A model generated the notes under the pieces. It searched no databases, was not told the DNA's origin, and worked only from the letters and a program-made list of their open reading frames with translations. Made by a program: the position numbers and the translations under genes. DNA of 45,138 nt from SW10 sp965657795 (GTDB lineage Bacteria > Verrucomicrobiota > Verrucomicrobiia > Verrucomicrobiales > Akkermansiaceae): the NCBI GenBank assembly GCA_965657795.1, contig CBFHQJ010000039.1:1-45138 (forward strand), in the 5' to 3' direction. Numbering within the stretch: position 1 is the stretch's first letter; every line of letters begins with the position of its first letter. This document shows positions 24,334-32,318 of the stretch, in pieces.

Positions 24334-24690
24334 TTAGAATTTAAGACCACCTTCGCGGGCGGCGTCGGCAAGGGCTTTGACCTTACCTGTGAAGAAGAAG
24401 CCACCACGGTCGAAGACAACAGCTTCGATTTTGGCGTCAGCGGCGCGCTGGGCAACAAGTTTGCCAACGGCCTCGGCCGTTGCCTTGCTGGCTCCGGTCT
24501 GCTCGATGGATGCATCGAGAGTGGAAGCAGCACAAAGTGTTTTACCAGCGATGTCGTCGATGACCTGGGCGTAAACGTTCTTGTTGGAGAAGTGAACGGC
24601 AAGACGCGGACGCTCGGCAGTTCCGGAGACTTTTTTCCGGATGCGGCGGTGGACCTTGCGGCGAAGTTCCTTTCGATTGAGAGTGCTCAT
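24334..24690 (-). CDS. rplR: Ribosomal protein uL18 (L18)
   Basis: This 118-residue protein shows the L18 pattern (RRKVHRRIRKKVSGTAERPR, then VYAQVIDDIAGKTL and VVFDRGGFFFTGKVKALADA). It binds 5S rRNA together with L5. Gene spacing of 18 bp to rpsE fits the operon. Confidence 0.96.
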   Translation of the reverse strand: MSTLNRKELRRKVHRRIRKKVSGTAERPRLAVHFSNKNVYAQVIDDIAGKTLCAASTLDASIEQTGASKATAEAVGKLVAQRAADAKIEAVVFDRGGFFFTGKVKALADAAREGGLKF

Positions 24691-24723
24691 TTGAAATATG
24701 AAGTTCTGGGTTGTCGGCAGGAT

Positions 24724-25260
24724 TTACTTAACGGACTTACCGGCCTTGCGGCGGACGTATTCGCCAACATAGCGGACTCCCTTGCCTTTATAGGGCTCGG
24801 GTGGGTAGTAGTTACGCACTTCGGCGGCGAACTGGCCGACGAGTTGCTTGTCGATTCCCTCCACCTTGATCTTCGTGTTGTCGGTGACAGTCACGGTGAG
24901 ACCTTCGGGGATGGGGTGAAGAATGGGGTGCGATTTTCCGAGACTGAGGTCGAGGTCCTTGCCCTTGACCGCCGAACGAAAACCGACGCCTTGAATTTCA
25001 AGTTCCTTCACGAAACCTTCGCTCACACCTACGATGAGGTTTTGCACGAGACTGCGGAAAGTGCCGTGGAGAGCACGCACGTGACGAAGCTCGGAAGCAC
25101 GGTTGACGCTAATCTCTCCGTCGCCCACCTCAACGGTGATGCCTTCGGGGAGATCCAGTGTAAGTTTGCCTTTGGGTCCCTCGGCAATGACGGTATTGCC
25201 ATCAACCTTGACGGTGACTTTGTCGACTGCCTGGATTGGCTTGAGTCCTACTCTTGACAT
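24724..25260 (-). CDS. rplF: Ribosomal protein uL6 (L6)
   Basis: The 178 residues include both L6 alpha/beta units and the conserved C-terminal motif PYKGKGVRYVGEYVRRKAGK. It binds near the factor-binding region of the 50S subunit. It lies between rpsH and rplR in the usual order. Confidence 0.97.
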   Translation of the reverse strand: MSRVGLKPIQAVDKVTVKVDGNTVIAEGPKGKLTLDLPEGITVEVGDGEISVNRASELRHVRALHGTFRSLVQNLIVGVSEGFVKELEIQGVGFRSAVKGKDLDLSLGKSHPILHPIPEGLTVTVTDNTKIKVEGIDKQLVGQFAAEVRNYYPPEPYKGKGVRYVGEYVRRKAGKSVK

Positions 25261-25287
25261 GGTTCTATTTTTTAGGTCAGGGGTTTA

Positions 25288-25686
25288 CTACCAGACGAAG
25301 GCGATGATCTCGCCGCCAACCTTGTCTTTCTTGGCTTGATGCCCGGTCATCAGACCTTTGGGGGTCGACATGATTGAAATCCCCATGCCATTGAGCACGC
25401 GGGGAATATCCTGTGATCCGGAATACTTCCGTCGTCCACACTTTGAGATCCGCTTGAGATCAGTGAGCGCGGGGACGCCGTCAACGAACTTGGTCTTAAC
25501 GACAAGCTCGGGGAACTTTCCGGAGGTATCAACCTCGTAGTTCCAGATGTAGCCTTCCTCTTTGAGGATACGGGCGATCTCCACCTTCATTTTCGAATGT
25601 GGAGCTTTGAATGAATCGTTGCCAGCACGTGAAGCATTCTTCAAGCGAATGAGGAAGTCAGCGATGGGGTCTGTGAGAGTTGCCAT
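25288..25686 (-). CDS. rpsH: Ribosomal protein uS8 (S8)
   Basis: The 132-residue protein has the S8 N-terminus (MATLTDPIADFLIRLKNASR) and the C-terminal VLNGMGISIMSTPKGLMTG rRNA-binding segment. S8 organises the central domain of 16S rRNA and in E. coli represses the spc operon mRNA near rplE. It directly follows rplE; rpsN is not between them. Confidence 0.97.
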   Translation of the reverse strand: MATLTDPIADFLIRLKNASRAGNDSFKAPHSKMKVEIARILKEEGYIWNYEVDTSGKFPELVVKTKFVDGVPALTDLKRISKCGRRKYSGSQDIPRVLNGMGISIMSTPKGLMTGHQAKKDKVGGEIIAFVW

Positions 25687-25712
25687 GGTATTAGTTTTTC
25701 CAGGTCGTAAAA

Positions 25713-26282
25713 TTAAGCGGCGGTCTCTTCCTTGACATTGTCACGGAAAGGCATGCCGAGGGCTTTGAGCATCGCTTTGGCTTGTGCGTCGGTCTTCGCA
25801 GAAGTCACGAAGATAAAGTCGAAACCAATCTGGCGCTTGATCTGGTCAAGCTCGATCTCAGGGAAAATGGACTGATCGGAGAATCCAACGGCATAATTTC
25901 CACGTCCATCAAAAGACTTGAAGGGAAGGCCGCGGAAGTCACGAATGTTCGGGCAGGTGATTGCGATGAAGCGCTCAAGGAATTCCCACATGCGGGCTCC
26001 CCGGAGGGTGACGCGGGCACCGACTGCTTCGCCCTCTCGGACTTTGAAGTTGGCGACGGATTTCTTGGCGAAAACGACGGACGCCTTCTGACCGGTGATC
26101 TTACCGATTTCATCAACTGCGTCTTCGACGGCTGCCTTACGCTCATTGACGTAGTGGCCGACGTGGGAGTTGATGGAGATTTTTTCAAGGCGGGGAACCT
26201 CGTTAACGTTGGTGAGGCCTAGTTCTTCTTGGAGGCTTTTCACAAGCTTCTCCTCGTAGAGGCTCTGGAGTGTTGGTTTCAT
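25713..26282 (-). CDS. rplE: Ribosomal protein uL5 (L5)
   Basis: This 189-residue protein carries the L5 core: VPRLEKISINSHVGHYVNER, KITGQKASVVFAKKSVANFK and the GNYAVGFSDQSIFPEIELDQ P-site-loop region. It binds 5S rRNA and contacts the P-site tRNA. A structured spacer of 116 bp separates it from rplX upstream. Confidence 0.96.
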   Translation of the reverse strand: MKPTLQSLYEEKLVKSLQEELGLTNVNEVPRLEKISINSHVGHYVNERKAAVEDAVDEIGKITGQKASVVFAKKSVANFKVREGEAVGARVTLRGARMWEFLERFIAITCPNIRDFRGLPFKSFDGRGNYAVGFSDQSIFPEIELDQIKRQIGFDFIFVTSAKTDAQAKAMLKALGMPFRDNVKEETAA

Positions 26283-26398
26283 TGTATTATTGGCGGGTCA
26301 GCTTGATTAGAGTGCTTAAGCGCGCGGGGTGCTCCCCTTCCCGATTTGTTCGAGTGGTTGGAGCGGGCCGGGTTCCTGACACAGTCAGGCGTTCCGGG
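26283..26398 (-). promoter_or_regulatory. Structured rplX-rplE spacer, possible autogenous control site
   Basis: This gap of 116 bases is unusually long for the block. On the minus strand, directly after the rplX stop, CCTGAC-TGT-GTCAGG forms a six-pair hairpin (26375-26389), flanked by complementary CCGG segments (26368-26371 and 26394-26397). A second small hairpin, GGGG-AGCA-CCCC, lies at 26326-26337. In E. coli the S8 repressor binds mRNA at the rplE start, so an analogous site is possible here; this is inference. Confidence 0.4.
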
Positions 26399-26626
26399 CT
26401 AGACTTTTTTTACGTTGGAGATGTGAATCGGGCCATCGACTTCCTCGATACCACCGTCCTGATTCTCCTCGGAGCGGCGGATTGCCTTCTTCATGACACG
26501 AACTCCCTCGACAACAACCTGCTCTTTGGCAGCATTGACGGAGAGGACAGTGCCCTGTTTTCCTTTGTGGTTTCCCGAGATAACGACGACTTCGTCACCT
26601 GGCTTCACGTGGGTTTTTGCTTTCAT
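26399..26626 (-). CDS. rplX: Ribosomal protein uL24 (L24)
   Basis: The 75-residue protein has the KOW motif (HVKPGDEVVVISGNHKGKQG, then TVLSVNAAKEQVVVEGV). It is a 50S assembly initiator. It is shorter than the approximately 100-residue E. coli form; the C-terminus ends at HISNVKKV. Confidence 0.95.
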   Translation of the reverse strand: MKAKTHVKPGDEVVVISGNHKGKQGTVLSVNAAKEQVVVEGVRVMKKAIRRSEENQDGGIEEVDGPIHISNVKKV

Positions 26627-26647
26627 GGGTCCGGTAGAAATTGGGAG

Positions 26648-27013
26648 TTAAAGAACCTCGGGAGCGAGGGAAACAATCTTCATGAAGTTCTTTTCACGAA
26701 GTTCACGAGCAACGGGTCCGAAGATACGGGATCCCTTAGGGTTGCCGTCCTTGTCGATGATCACGATGGCGTTCTCGTCGAAACGAAGAACGGAACCGTC
26801 GGCGCGGCGAACAGGGTAAGCGGTGCGAACGACCACGGCCTTCACCACGGAGCCTTTTTTCACGGCAGCGGTGGGGATGGACTCGCGAATGTGAGCGGTG
26901 ATGACATCGCCGACGCGAGCAGACTTGGTCCGCTTGCCGATGACGCCAATCATTTTGGCTTGGCGGGCACCGGTGTTATCGGCGACCGCGACTTTTGATT
27001 CCATTTGAAGCAT
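26648..27013 (-). CDS. rplN: Ribosomal protein uL14 (L14)
   Basis: The 121-residue sequence shows the L14 signatures VADNTGARQAKMIGVIG and VVVRTAYPVRRADGSVLRFD, then NPKGSRIFGPVARELRE. L14 contacts the 30S subunit in intersubunit bridges. Length is normal for the family. Confidence 0.97.
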   Translation of the reverse strand: MLQMESKVAVADNTGARQAKMIGVIGKRTKSARVGDVITAHIRESIPTAAVKKGSVVKAVVVRTAYPVRRADGSVLRFDENAIVIIDKDGNPKGSRIFGPVARELREKNFMKIVSLAPEVL

Positions 27014-27069
27014 GGCGAAATAAGTATCGTTAGAGAGTTTGTTTGAGTGGCTGCGGGAGCCGGGCTTGT

Positions 27070-27369
27070 TTAGTGGCTGAGAACTTTTACAAGTTTCCAG
27101 CGCTTGAGCTTGGAGATCGGAGTGGTCTCCTCGATGCGGACCTTGTCACCGACAGCAGCTTCACCAGCTTCGTCGTGAGCGTAGAACTTCTTGGACTGCT
27201 TGATGATCTTCTTGAACTTGGGGTGAGGAACTCGGTTGGTGTATTCCACAACGATGGTTTTATCCATGCTGGTGGACTTCACGAGTCCAACGCGGGTCTT
27301 CTTGTTCGCAGCAGGTCCCTCGGATGGGACGAAGTCTTTCTTGGGGGCGTCTTCCTGATTTTCGGACAT
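27070..27369 (-). CDS. rpsQ: Ribosomal protein uS17 (S17)
   Basis: The S17 core (KKTRVGLVKSTSMDKTIVVE, HPKFKKIIKQSKKFYAHDE) is preceded by an extra acidic stretch of about 20 residues (MSENQEDAPKKDFVPSEG). S17 binds 16S rRNA early in assembly. The protein ends at KRWKLVKVLSH, as usual. Confidence 0.95.
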   Translation of the reverse strand: MSENQEDAPKKDFVPSEGPAANKKTRVGLVKSTSMDKTIVVEYTNRVPHPKFKKIIKQSKKFYAHDEAGEAAVGDKVRIEETTPISKLKRWKLVKVLSH

Positions 27370-27412
27370 CTTTTTAGAAATAGGTTAAAAGTTGGTTTCG
27401 GTCAGGGTTCCT

Positions 27413-27613
27413 TTAAGAGGACTTACGCTGATTGATAGCGGTCATCACCTGTGCGATTTCGCGACGGACGATGCGACGGCGGGCGGTGTTTTCGAGTTGT
27501 CCGGTGGCCTGTTGTAGGCGGAGGTTGAGAGCCTCCTCCTTAAGGTCACGAAGACGGGTCGAGAGTTCTTCAACACTCAGCTCGGAAACTTCAGAAAATT
27601 TTACTTTGGGCAT
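27413..27613 (-). CDS. rpmC: Ribosomal protein uL29 (L29)
   Basis: This 66-residue helical-hairpin protein has SVEELSTRLRDLKEEALNLR and the C-terminal RRRIVRREIAQVMTAINQR, matching L29 in size and order. It lies at the polypeptide exit tunnel. It sits between rplP and rpsQ as in most bacteria. Confidence 0.95.
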   Translation of the reverse strand: MPKVKFSEVSELSVEELSTRLRDLKEEALNLRLQQATGQLENTARRRIVRREIAQVMTAINQRKSS

Positions 27614-27664
27614 GACGTGATTCCTTTCGGTCAGTTCGGTGGTTTAAGCGAGATAAAATCAGGC

Positions 27665-28081
27665 TTAGTGGTTGTTGCGGGAAACGAAACGGGTTTCGAA
27701 TCCAAGCTTGTAAGATGCAAGGCGCATGGCTTCGCGGGCTTGAGACTCTGGGACACCACCGACTTCGAAAAGCATGGTGCCAGGACGGATCACAGCAACC
27801 CAGGCATCAACGGAGCCTTTACCCTTACCCATACGGGTTTCAGGTGGACGGCGTGTGATGGATTTGTGAGGAAAAACCCGAATCCAGGTCTTACCTTTAC
27901 GCTTGAGGAAGCGGTTGATGGAAATACGACAGGCTTCGATCTGGCGGTTGGTCATCCATCCGCGTCCGAGTGCTTGCAGTCCGAAGTCACCGAAGCTGAC
28001 ATCGGTGCCACGCTGGGCGTTACCACCCCGGTTGCCACGGTGTGACTTCCGGAACTTGGTTCTTTTGGGCATTAAAGGCAT
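27665..28081 (-). CDS. rplP: Ribosomal protein uL16 (L16)
   Basis: The 138-residue sequence contains MPKRTKFRKSHRGNRGG, FGDFGLQALGRGWMTNRQIE and the KGSVDAWVAVIRPGTMLFEV segment. L16 shapes the aminoacyl-tRNA site. A perfect AGGAGG lies eight bases before ATG 28081, deciding this start over the internal ATG at 28072. Confidence 0.97.
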   Translation of the reverse strand: MPLMPKRTKFRKSHRGNRGGNAQRGTDVSFGDFGLQALGRGWMTNRQIEACRISINRFLKRKGKTWIRVFPHKSITRRPPETRMGKGKGSVDAWVAVIRPGTMLFEVGGVPESQAREAMRLASYKLGFETRFVSRNNH

Positions 28082-28124
28082 AATTCTATCCTCCTAAATT
28101 CTTGGGTTTAAAATGGGTGCTGGA

Positions 28125-28919
28125 TTAGGAAGCGGCTGGTTTGCTTCCACCCTCAGCGGGCTTGTTTTGATTGTTGTCGGGGCGGCCTCCTCCACCACCT
28201 CCACGGCGATCACCACCGCGGTTGTCTCCGCCGCGTCCTCCACGTCCACCACGACGTGGACGATCATGACCTGGAGGGCGTGCGCCTTTGTCAGAATCTT
28301 CGTTCTTATTGATCCAGCACTTCACACCAATGATTCCGTAAACGGTTTTGGCTTCGGCGAATCCATAGTCGATGGGGACACGGAGAGTCTGAAGAGGCAC
28401 CTTGCCTTCGCGATACCATTCGGCACGAGCAATATCAGCACCTCCGAGACGACCGGCACAACGAATACGAATTCCATTAGCACCGAAGTCCATGGCAGTT
28501 TGAACGGCACGCTTCATGGCACGGCGGAAAGCGATTCGGCGCTCGAGCTGGATGCAGACCTGCTCGCATACGCACTGGGAATCAAGCTCCGGCTTGCGGA
28601 TCTCAACAATATCGATTTTCACCTGCGAACCTCCGGCAATCTTGGAGATCTCGTTGGTCATGATCTCGATCTCAGAACCTTTCCGTCCGATAACAAGTCC
28701 CGGGCGGGAAGTGTGAAGGGTAACGCGAACGCTGTTCCAGGCGCGCTCAATGATCACCTTCGCAAGCGCGGCAGACTGAAGACGGCCGGCGATGTATTTG
28801 CGGATCTTGAGGTCCTCGTGAAGTTTGTTGGTGTAGTCTTTGCCCTCGGCATACCACTTGGAGCGCCAGTCTTTGTTGACGGCGAGGCGGAAACCGATTG
28901 GATTAACTTTTTGTCCCAT
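28125..28919 (-). CDS. rpsC: Ribosomal protein uS3 (S3) with an RGG-rich C-terminal extension
   Basis: Residues 1-211 form a normal S3: MGQKVNPIGFRLAVNKDWRS, the KH segment GLVIGRKGSEIEIMTNE, and the GADIARAEWYREGKVPLQTL and DYGFAEAKTVYGIIGVKCWI segments. A tail of about 53 residues follows (from about 212), with runs such as RPRRGGRGGRGGDNRGGDRR and a Gly-only stretch, ending in Asn/Lys/Ala-rich sequence. S3 lines the mRNA entry channel and helps unwind mRNA. Similar RGG units occur in S5 at the same ribosomal site. Confidence 0.95.
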   Translation of the reverse strand: MGQKVNPIGFRLAVNKDWRSKWYAEGKDYTNKLHEDLKIRKYIAGRLQSAALAKVIIERAWNSVRVTLHTSRPGLVIGRKGSEIEIMTNEISKIAGGSQVKIDIVEIRKPELDSQCVCEQVCIQLERRIAFRRAMKRAVQTAMDFGANGIRIRCAGRLGGADIARAEWYREGKVPLQTLRVPIDYGFAEAKTVYGIIGVKCWINKNEDSDKGARPPGHDRPRRGGRGGRGGDNRGGDRRGGGGGGRPDNNQNKPAEGGSKPAAS

Positions 28920-28950
28920 GATTCTTTAAAGGTAAATTGTTCAGTTTGGC

Positions 28951-29439
28951 TTATTCAGCGGACCCTTCGGTGGCTTCAGTCTCTTCGACTTCCCCGGCGG
29001 GAGCTTCCTCCTTCTTTGCAGCTGGCTTGGCGCCGGCTCCGAAGAGAGATTTGATGGTGTCACGCTTCTTGGGCTTACCGGAGCGCTTCTTCTCCTCAGG
29101 CGCTTCAAACTCGTCGGTCAAAGTGATGAAGATGTGGCTGGTGCGCTTGCGGATGGCGCCTGCGGATCCACGTGCACGTGGCTTGAAGCGCTTAAGAGTC
29201 GGGCCTTCACCAACAACCGCTTCCTTGACGATGAGTTCATCGGCAGAGAGTTCGTGATTATTCTCGGCATTGGCGATAGCGCTCTTAAGCGTCTTACCAA
29301 TAAGGTGAGCGGATTTCTTGGGCGTATAGGTCAACGCGTCGAGAGCATCGGAGACAGGAAGCCCCTGAATTTCGCGAACAACGTGGCGTGCTTTCTTCGG
29401 AGAAATCCGAGCGTATTTTGTGGTCGAACGAACTAACAT
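28951..29439 (-). CDS. rplV: Ribosomal protein uL22 (L22) with an acidic/lysine-rich C-terminal tail
   Basis: Starting at ATG 29439 (MLVRSTTKYARISPKKARHV) the protein has 162 residues. The core (IANAENNHELSADELIVKEA and RARGSAGAIRKRTSHIFITL) lines the exit tunnel. About 50 residues after it form a tail first basic (KRSGKPKKRDTIKSLFG) then acidic (GEVEETEATEG), beyond the standard length of about 110. The open frame upstream of 29439 overlaps the secreted coiled-coil gene, so it is not used. Confidence 0.94.
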   Translation of the reverse strand: MLVRSTTKYARISPKKARHVVREIQGLPVSDALDALTYTPKKSAHLIGKTLKSAIANAENNHELSADELIVKEAVVGEGPTLKRFKPRARGSAGAIRKRTSHIFITLTDEFEAPEEKKRSGKPKKRDTIKSLFGAGAKPAAKKEEAPAGEVEETEATEGSAE

Positions 29440-29458
29440 CAGTTTGTCGGGTGAGATT

Positions 29459-30178
29459 TTATTCAGTAATGATTTTTGCGAGGTCACCGGGCTGCGCCGT
29501 GACTTCAGGATTAATAAGAGGCAACAGAAGGAGGCCACTAACATCGGCCCTTACCAGGCCAACCGTAGCATCACAAATGTGAGTGCCTGAGCGCTCGATT
29601 CGGAAGCGCATCCCAACACCGACTTCCGCATCGGAACCGGCATTGACTACTGCGAGACCGGTATTGGAGTCAATAGTGACCACGCGAGCTTCACGGGCAG
29701 TCCCCTTCTCGACCTTGCGATTGGGCTGCTGACGCTGGCCCAGGGCAACTTCGAGTTCGCGAAGCTTCACTTCCACTTCCTTGCGGAATTCAGGATTAGA
29801 AGCAACCGCAGTGCGGAGATAGTTTTTGATGGTTGGGAGAAGGTTGCCAACGGAATCCTCGAGTTGCATGAGATTCTCGCGAGCAACCTGATAATCGGAA
29901 ACAGCGTTGAGCAATTTGGTGTCGCGATCCTCAAAGAGGTCCTTACCCCGGAGAGCAAGATACTCGCGAATTTCCTTCAGAGCCTTCGTCTTGGTGTCCT
30001 CCCTCTGGAGAGCAGCCATGAGACTTTTATTCAGATTCTTCTTCACGTCCGCCAGTTGAAGCTTCAACTGGCGATTTTCGCGCTCAAGCTTCTGGACCTC
30101 GGTCTCCTGCGCACCAGCCATCGCAGCACCGAAGGCAAAAAGCCCGGTGAGGAGTGAATTGGTGAATGGGAAACGCAT
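29459..30178 (-). CDS. Secreted coiled-coil protein inserted between rpsS and rplV
   Basis: The 239-residue product has a signal peptide (MRFPFTNSLLTGLFAFGAAM, cut after AGA). A long coiled coil follows (ETEVQKLERENRQLKLQLAD, then KKNLNKSLMAALQREDTKTK, to about residue 150). A C-terminal beta-rich module of about 75 residues then reads ARVVTIDSNTGLAVVNAGSD, AEVGVGMRFRIERSGTHICD and ends near QPGDLAKIITE, similar in pattern to small FlgT-C-like barrels. I do not recognise the family. It is an envelope protein encoded 21 bp after rpsS and 19 bp before rplV, the same strand and spacing as true operon members, which is very unusual for the S10 operon. Confidence 0.8.
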   Translation of the reverse strand: MRFPFTNSLLTGLFAFGAAMAGAQETEVQKLERENRQLKLQLADVKKNLNKSLMAALQREDTKTKALKEIREYLALRGKDLFEDRDTKLLNAVSDYQVARENLMQLEDSVGNLLPTIKNYLRTAVASNPEFRKEVEVKLRELEVALGQRQQPNRKVEKGTAREARVVTIDSNTGLAVVNAGSDAEVGVGMRFRIERSGTHICDATVGLVRADVSGLLLLPLINPEVTAQPGDLAKIITE

Positions 30179-30199
30179 GACGAAGGATTCTTTTGGAGA

Positions 30200-30469
30200 T
30201 TACTTCTTACCAATGCCGCCGTGAGCCTTGAAGATGCGGGTAGGAGAAAACTCACCCAGCTTGTGGCCCACCATGTTCTCGGAAACGAAAACAGGGACGA
30301 AGGTTTTTCCGTTGTGAACGGCGAAGTTGTGACCGACGAAGTCAGGAGTGATCATGGAGCGGCGGCTCCAGGTCTTGATGGGCTTTTTATTGCCCGACTC
30401 GACTGCGGCATCGATCTTCAGCAGAAGCTTCTGATCGACATACGGGCCTTTTTTCAATGAACGTGCCAT
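30200..30469 (-). CDS. rpsS: Ribosomal protein uS19 (S19)
   Basis: The 89-residue protein is a typical S19 (MARSLKKGPYVDQKLLLKID, KTWSRRSMITPDFVGHNFAV and GHKLGEFSPTRIFKAHGG). It binds the head of the 30S subunit and contacts the A-site finger. Confidence 0.97.
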   Translation of the reverse strand: MARSLKKGPYVDQKLLLKIDAAVESGNKKPIKTWSRRSMITPDFVGHNFAVHNGKTFVPVFVSENMVGHKLGEFSPTRIFKAHGGIGKK

Positions 30470-30502
30470 AATGAAATATTGTTAAGTGACTAGCAGGTGA
30501 AA

Positions 30503-31345
30503 TTACTTGCGCTTGGACTTGCGACGGTCCTCGACAATGAAGGTTGAATTCTTGTGCTTGCGGCGGGTCTTTTGCCCCTTGGTGTGTCCCCAAGGAGACT
30601 TGAGGTGCTGACGACCACCACCGGACTTGGACTTACCCTCACCACCACCGTTGGGGTGATCAACGGGGTTCATGCACATGCCGCGGACAGATGGGCGCTT
30701 GCCCTGCCAGCGAGTGCGGCCTGCTTTACCGGAGACCTCATTCATGTGGTCACGGTTACCAACAGTCCCGATGGTTGCATAGCTCTCTTCGTGGAACTTA
30801 CGAAGTTCACCGGAAGGCATCTTGATGAAGGCGTAACCTTCGTCGCGGGATGCGAGGATGGCTTGCTGACCGGCGGCGCGAGCGACTTTCCCACCAGATC
30901 CGGGGCGGATCTCGATGTTGTGAATCGCGGTTCCAAGAGGAACGTTCTTCAGAGGCATGGCGTTACCAACCTTGGGCTCGACGTTTTCGCCGGCTTCCAC
31001 CTTGTGACCATCGGTAAGACCGGATGGAGCCAGGATGTAGGATTTAGTTCCGTCAGCGTATTCAAGGAGGGCGATGCGGCAGGTCCGGTTGGGATCGTAT
31101 TCGATTCCTACGACGGTTGCGACTTCGTCACGCTTGGTCCGCTTGAAGTCGATGAGACGATACTTCTTCTTATGACCACCGCCGATGTGGCGCATGGTGA
31201 TGCGACCCTGATTGTTACGACCACCGGAGCGTTTTTTAACTTCGAGGAGGCTTTTTTCAGGCTTGGACTTGGTGATTTCGTCAAAAGTCGGGAGCTGCTT
31301 GTAGCGGTTCGCGGGAGTGACGGGCTTAAAACTTTTCAGAGGCAT
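30503..31345 (-). CDS. rplB: Ribosomal protein uL2 (L2)
   Basis: The 280 residues include GRNNQGRITMRHIGGGHKKK, IRPGSGGKVARAAGQQA and the C-terminal GMCMNPVDHPNGGGEGKS segment containing the conserved functional His of L2. L2 is a core 23S rRNA-binding protein near the peptidyl-transferase centre. Length is normal. Confidence 0.97.
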   Translation of the reverse strand: MPLKSFKPVTPANRYKQLPTFDEITKSKPEKSLLEVKKRSGGRNNQGRITMRHIGGGHKKKYRLIDFKRTKRDEVATVVGIEYDPNRTCRIALLEYADGTKSYILAPSGLTDGHKVEAGENVEPKVGNAMPLKNVPLGTAIHNIEIRPGSGGKVARAAGQQAILASRDEGYAFIKMPSGELRKFHEESYATIGTVGNRDHMNEVSGKAGRTRWQGKRPSVRGMCMNPVDHPNGGGEGKSKSGGGRQHLKSPWGHTKGQKTRRKHKNSTFIVEDRRKSKRK

Positions 31346-31385
31346 TGGAAGGATCCTTTCTGAGTGAGGTTACGAAAAATGAATT

Positions 31386-31670
31386 TTAGAGGAGGTCGAG
31401 GGAATCACCATCCTTGAGGCGGACGATGGCTTTCTTCCAGGCGGGAGTGCGTCCGGCATCAGCGCGACGACGGCGCTTGGCCTTACCTGCGTAGTTGGCG
31501 GTGCGAACATCAAGAACCTTCACTTTGAAGAACTTCTCAACGGCGTTTTTGATCTCAATTTTGTTAGCGCGACGATCGACCTTAAAAGTGTAGGTGTTCT
31601 CGTTCTCCTGAAGAAGAGCTGCCTTCTCAGACATGCGGACGGTATCGATAATGCTGTAAATATCTCTCAT
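31386..31670 (-). CDS. rplW: Ribosomal protein uL23 (L23)
   Basis: This 94-residue protein shows the L23 pattern (VRMSEKAALLQENENTYTFK, then VDRRANKIEIKNAVEKFFKV and KAKRRRRADAGRTPAWKKAI). L23 lies at the exit tunnel and is the docking point for trigger factor and SRP. Confidence 0.96.
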   Translation of the reverse strand: MRDIYSIIDTVRMSEKAALLQENENTYTFKVDRRANKIEIKNAVEKFFKVKVLDVRTANYAGKAKRRRRADAGRTPAWKKAIVRLKDGDSLDLL

Positions 31671-31685
31671 GGCTTGCTGAGTGGT

Positions 31686-32291
31686 TTAGGCGGTGCGCGA
31701 AGCGAGGGTTTCGAGAGCGTCATCGACGATGATGACATCGCCCCAGAAGAGAAGCTCTTCCACGTTGACGTTCTCGGCGGTTTGAAGGAGAGCCCAAGTG
31801 AGGTTGCGCTCGGCGCGGTAGGTCTCCTCTGTGAAGGACTTCCCGATAACGATTACGCGGGCTGCGTCGGAGACCTCCCGGATGGCCTTGACGATGTCTT
31901 TGGTCTTTCCGGAAGTAACTTCGAAAGAGCTCACACTGTGAACGACACCTTCATTAATCTTCTCACCAAGAACGCGGCGTAGAGCGAGTGTGCGGACCTT
32001 TTTGGAGACAGTCTTGGCGTAAGAGCGGTTGCGAGGACCGAAAGCAACACCACCACCGACGAAGATCGGGGCTTTACGGTCACCGTGACGGGCGCCACCG
32101 GTTCCCTTCTGGCGATACATCTTCTTGCCGGTTCCGCGGACTTCGCCACGGGTCTTGGCTTGCGCTGTTCCTGAGCGACGATTGGCTTGATATGCAACAA
32201 CGAGGTCGTGCACGGCCTGGTCGCCTTTGGAGCCATCAGCGATGAGCTGAATGTTGGCCTTTTCGGCGTCTTGAATTGTGAATGCTGACAT
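31686..32291 (-). CDS. rplD: Ribosomal protein uL4 (L4)
   Basis: The 201-residue sequence has the L4 exit-tunnel loop (AKTRGEVRGTGKKMYRQKGT, then GGARHGDRKAPIFVGGGVAF) and GPRNRSYAKTVSKKVRTLAL. In E. coli, L4 also represses the S10 operon; whether this holds here is unknown. Confidence 0.96.
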   Translation of the reverse strand: MSAFTIQDAEKANIQLIADGSKGDQAVHDLVVAYQANRRSGTAQAKTRGEVRGTGKKMYRQKGTGGARHGDRKAPIFVGGGVAFGPRNRSYAKTVSKKVRTLALRRVLGEKINEGVVHSVSSFEVTSGKTKDIVKAIREVSDAARVIVIGKSFTEETYRAERNLTWALLQTAENVNVEELLFWGDVIIVDDALETLASRTA

Positions 32292-32318
32292 GGATCAGGT
32301 TCTTTCTAAAACTGGGGT

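Noticed and set aside
28113..29054. Plus-strand open frame opposite rpsC and the 3' end of rplV
   Set aside because: Thr/Ser/Ala-rich start results from reading the RGG coding region antisense; no independent evidence.
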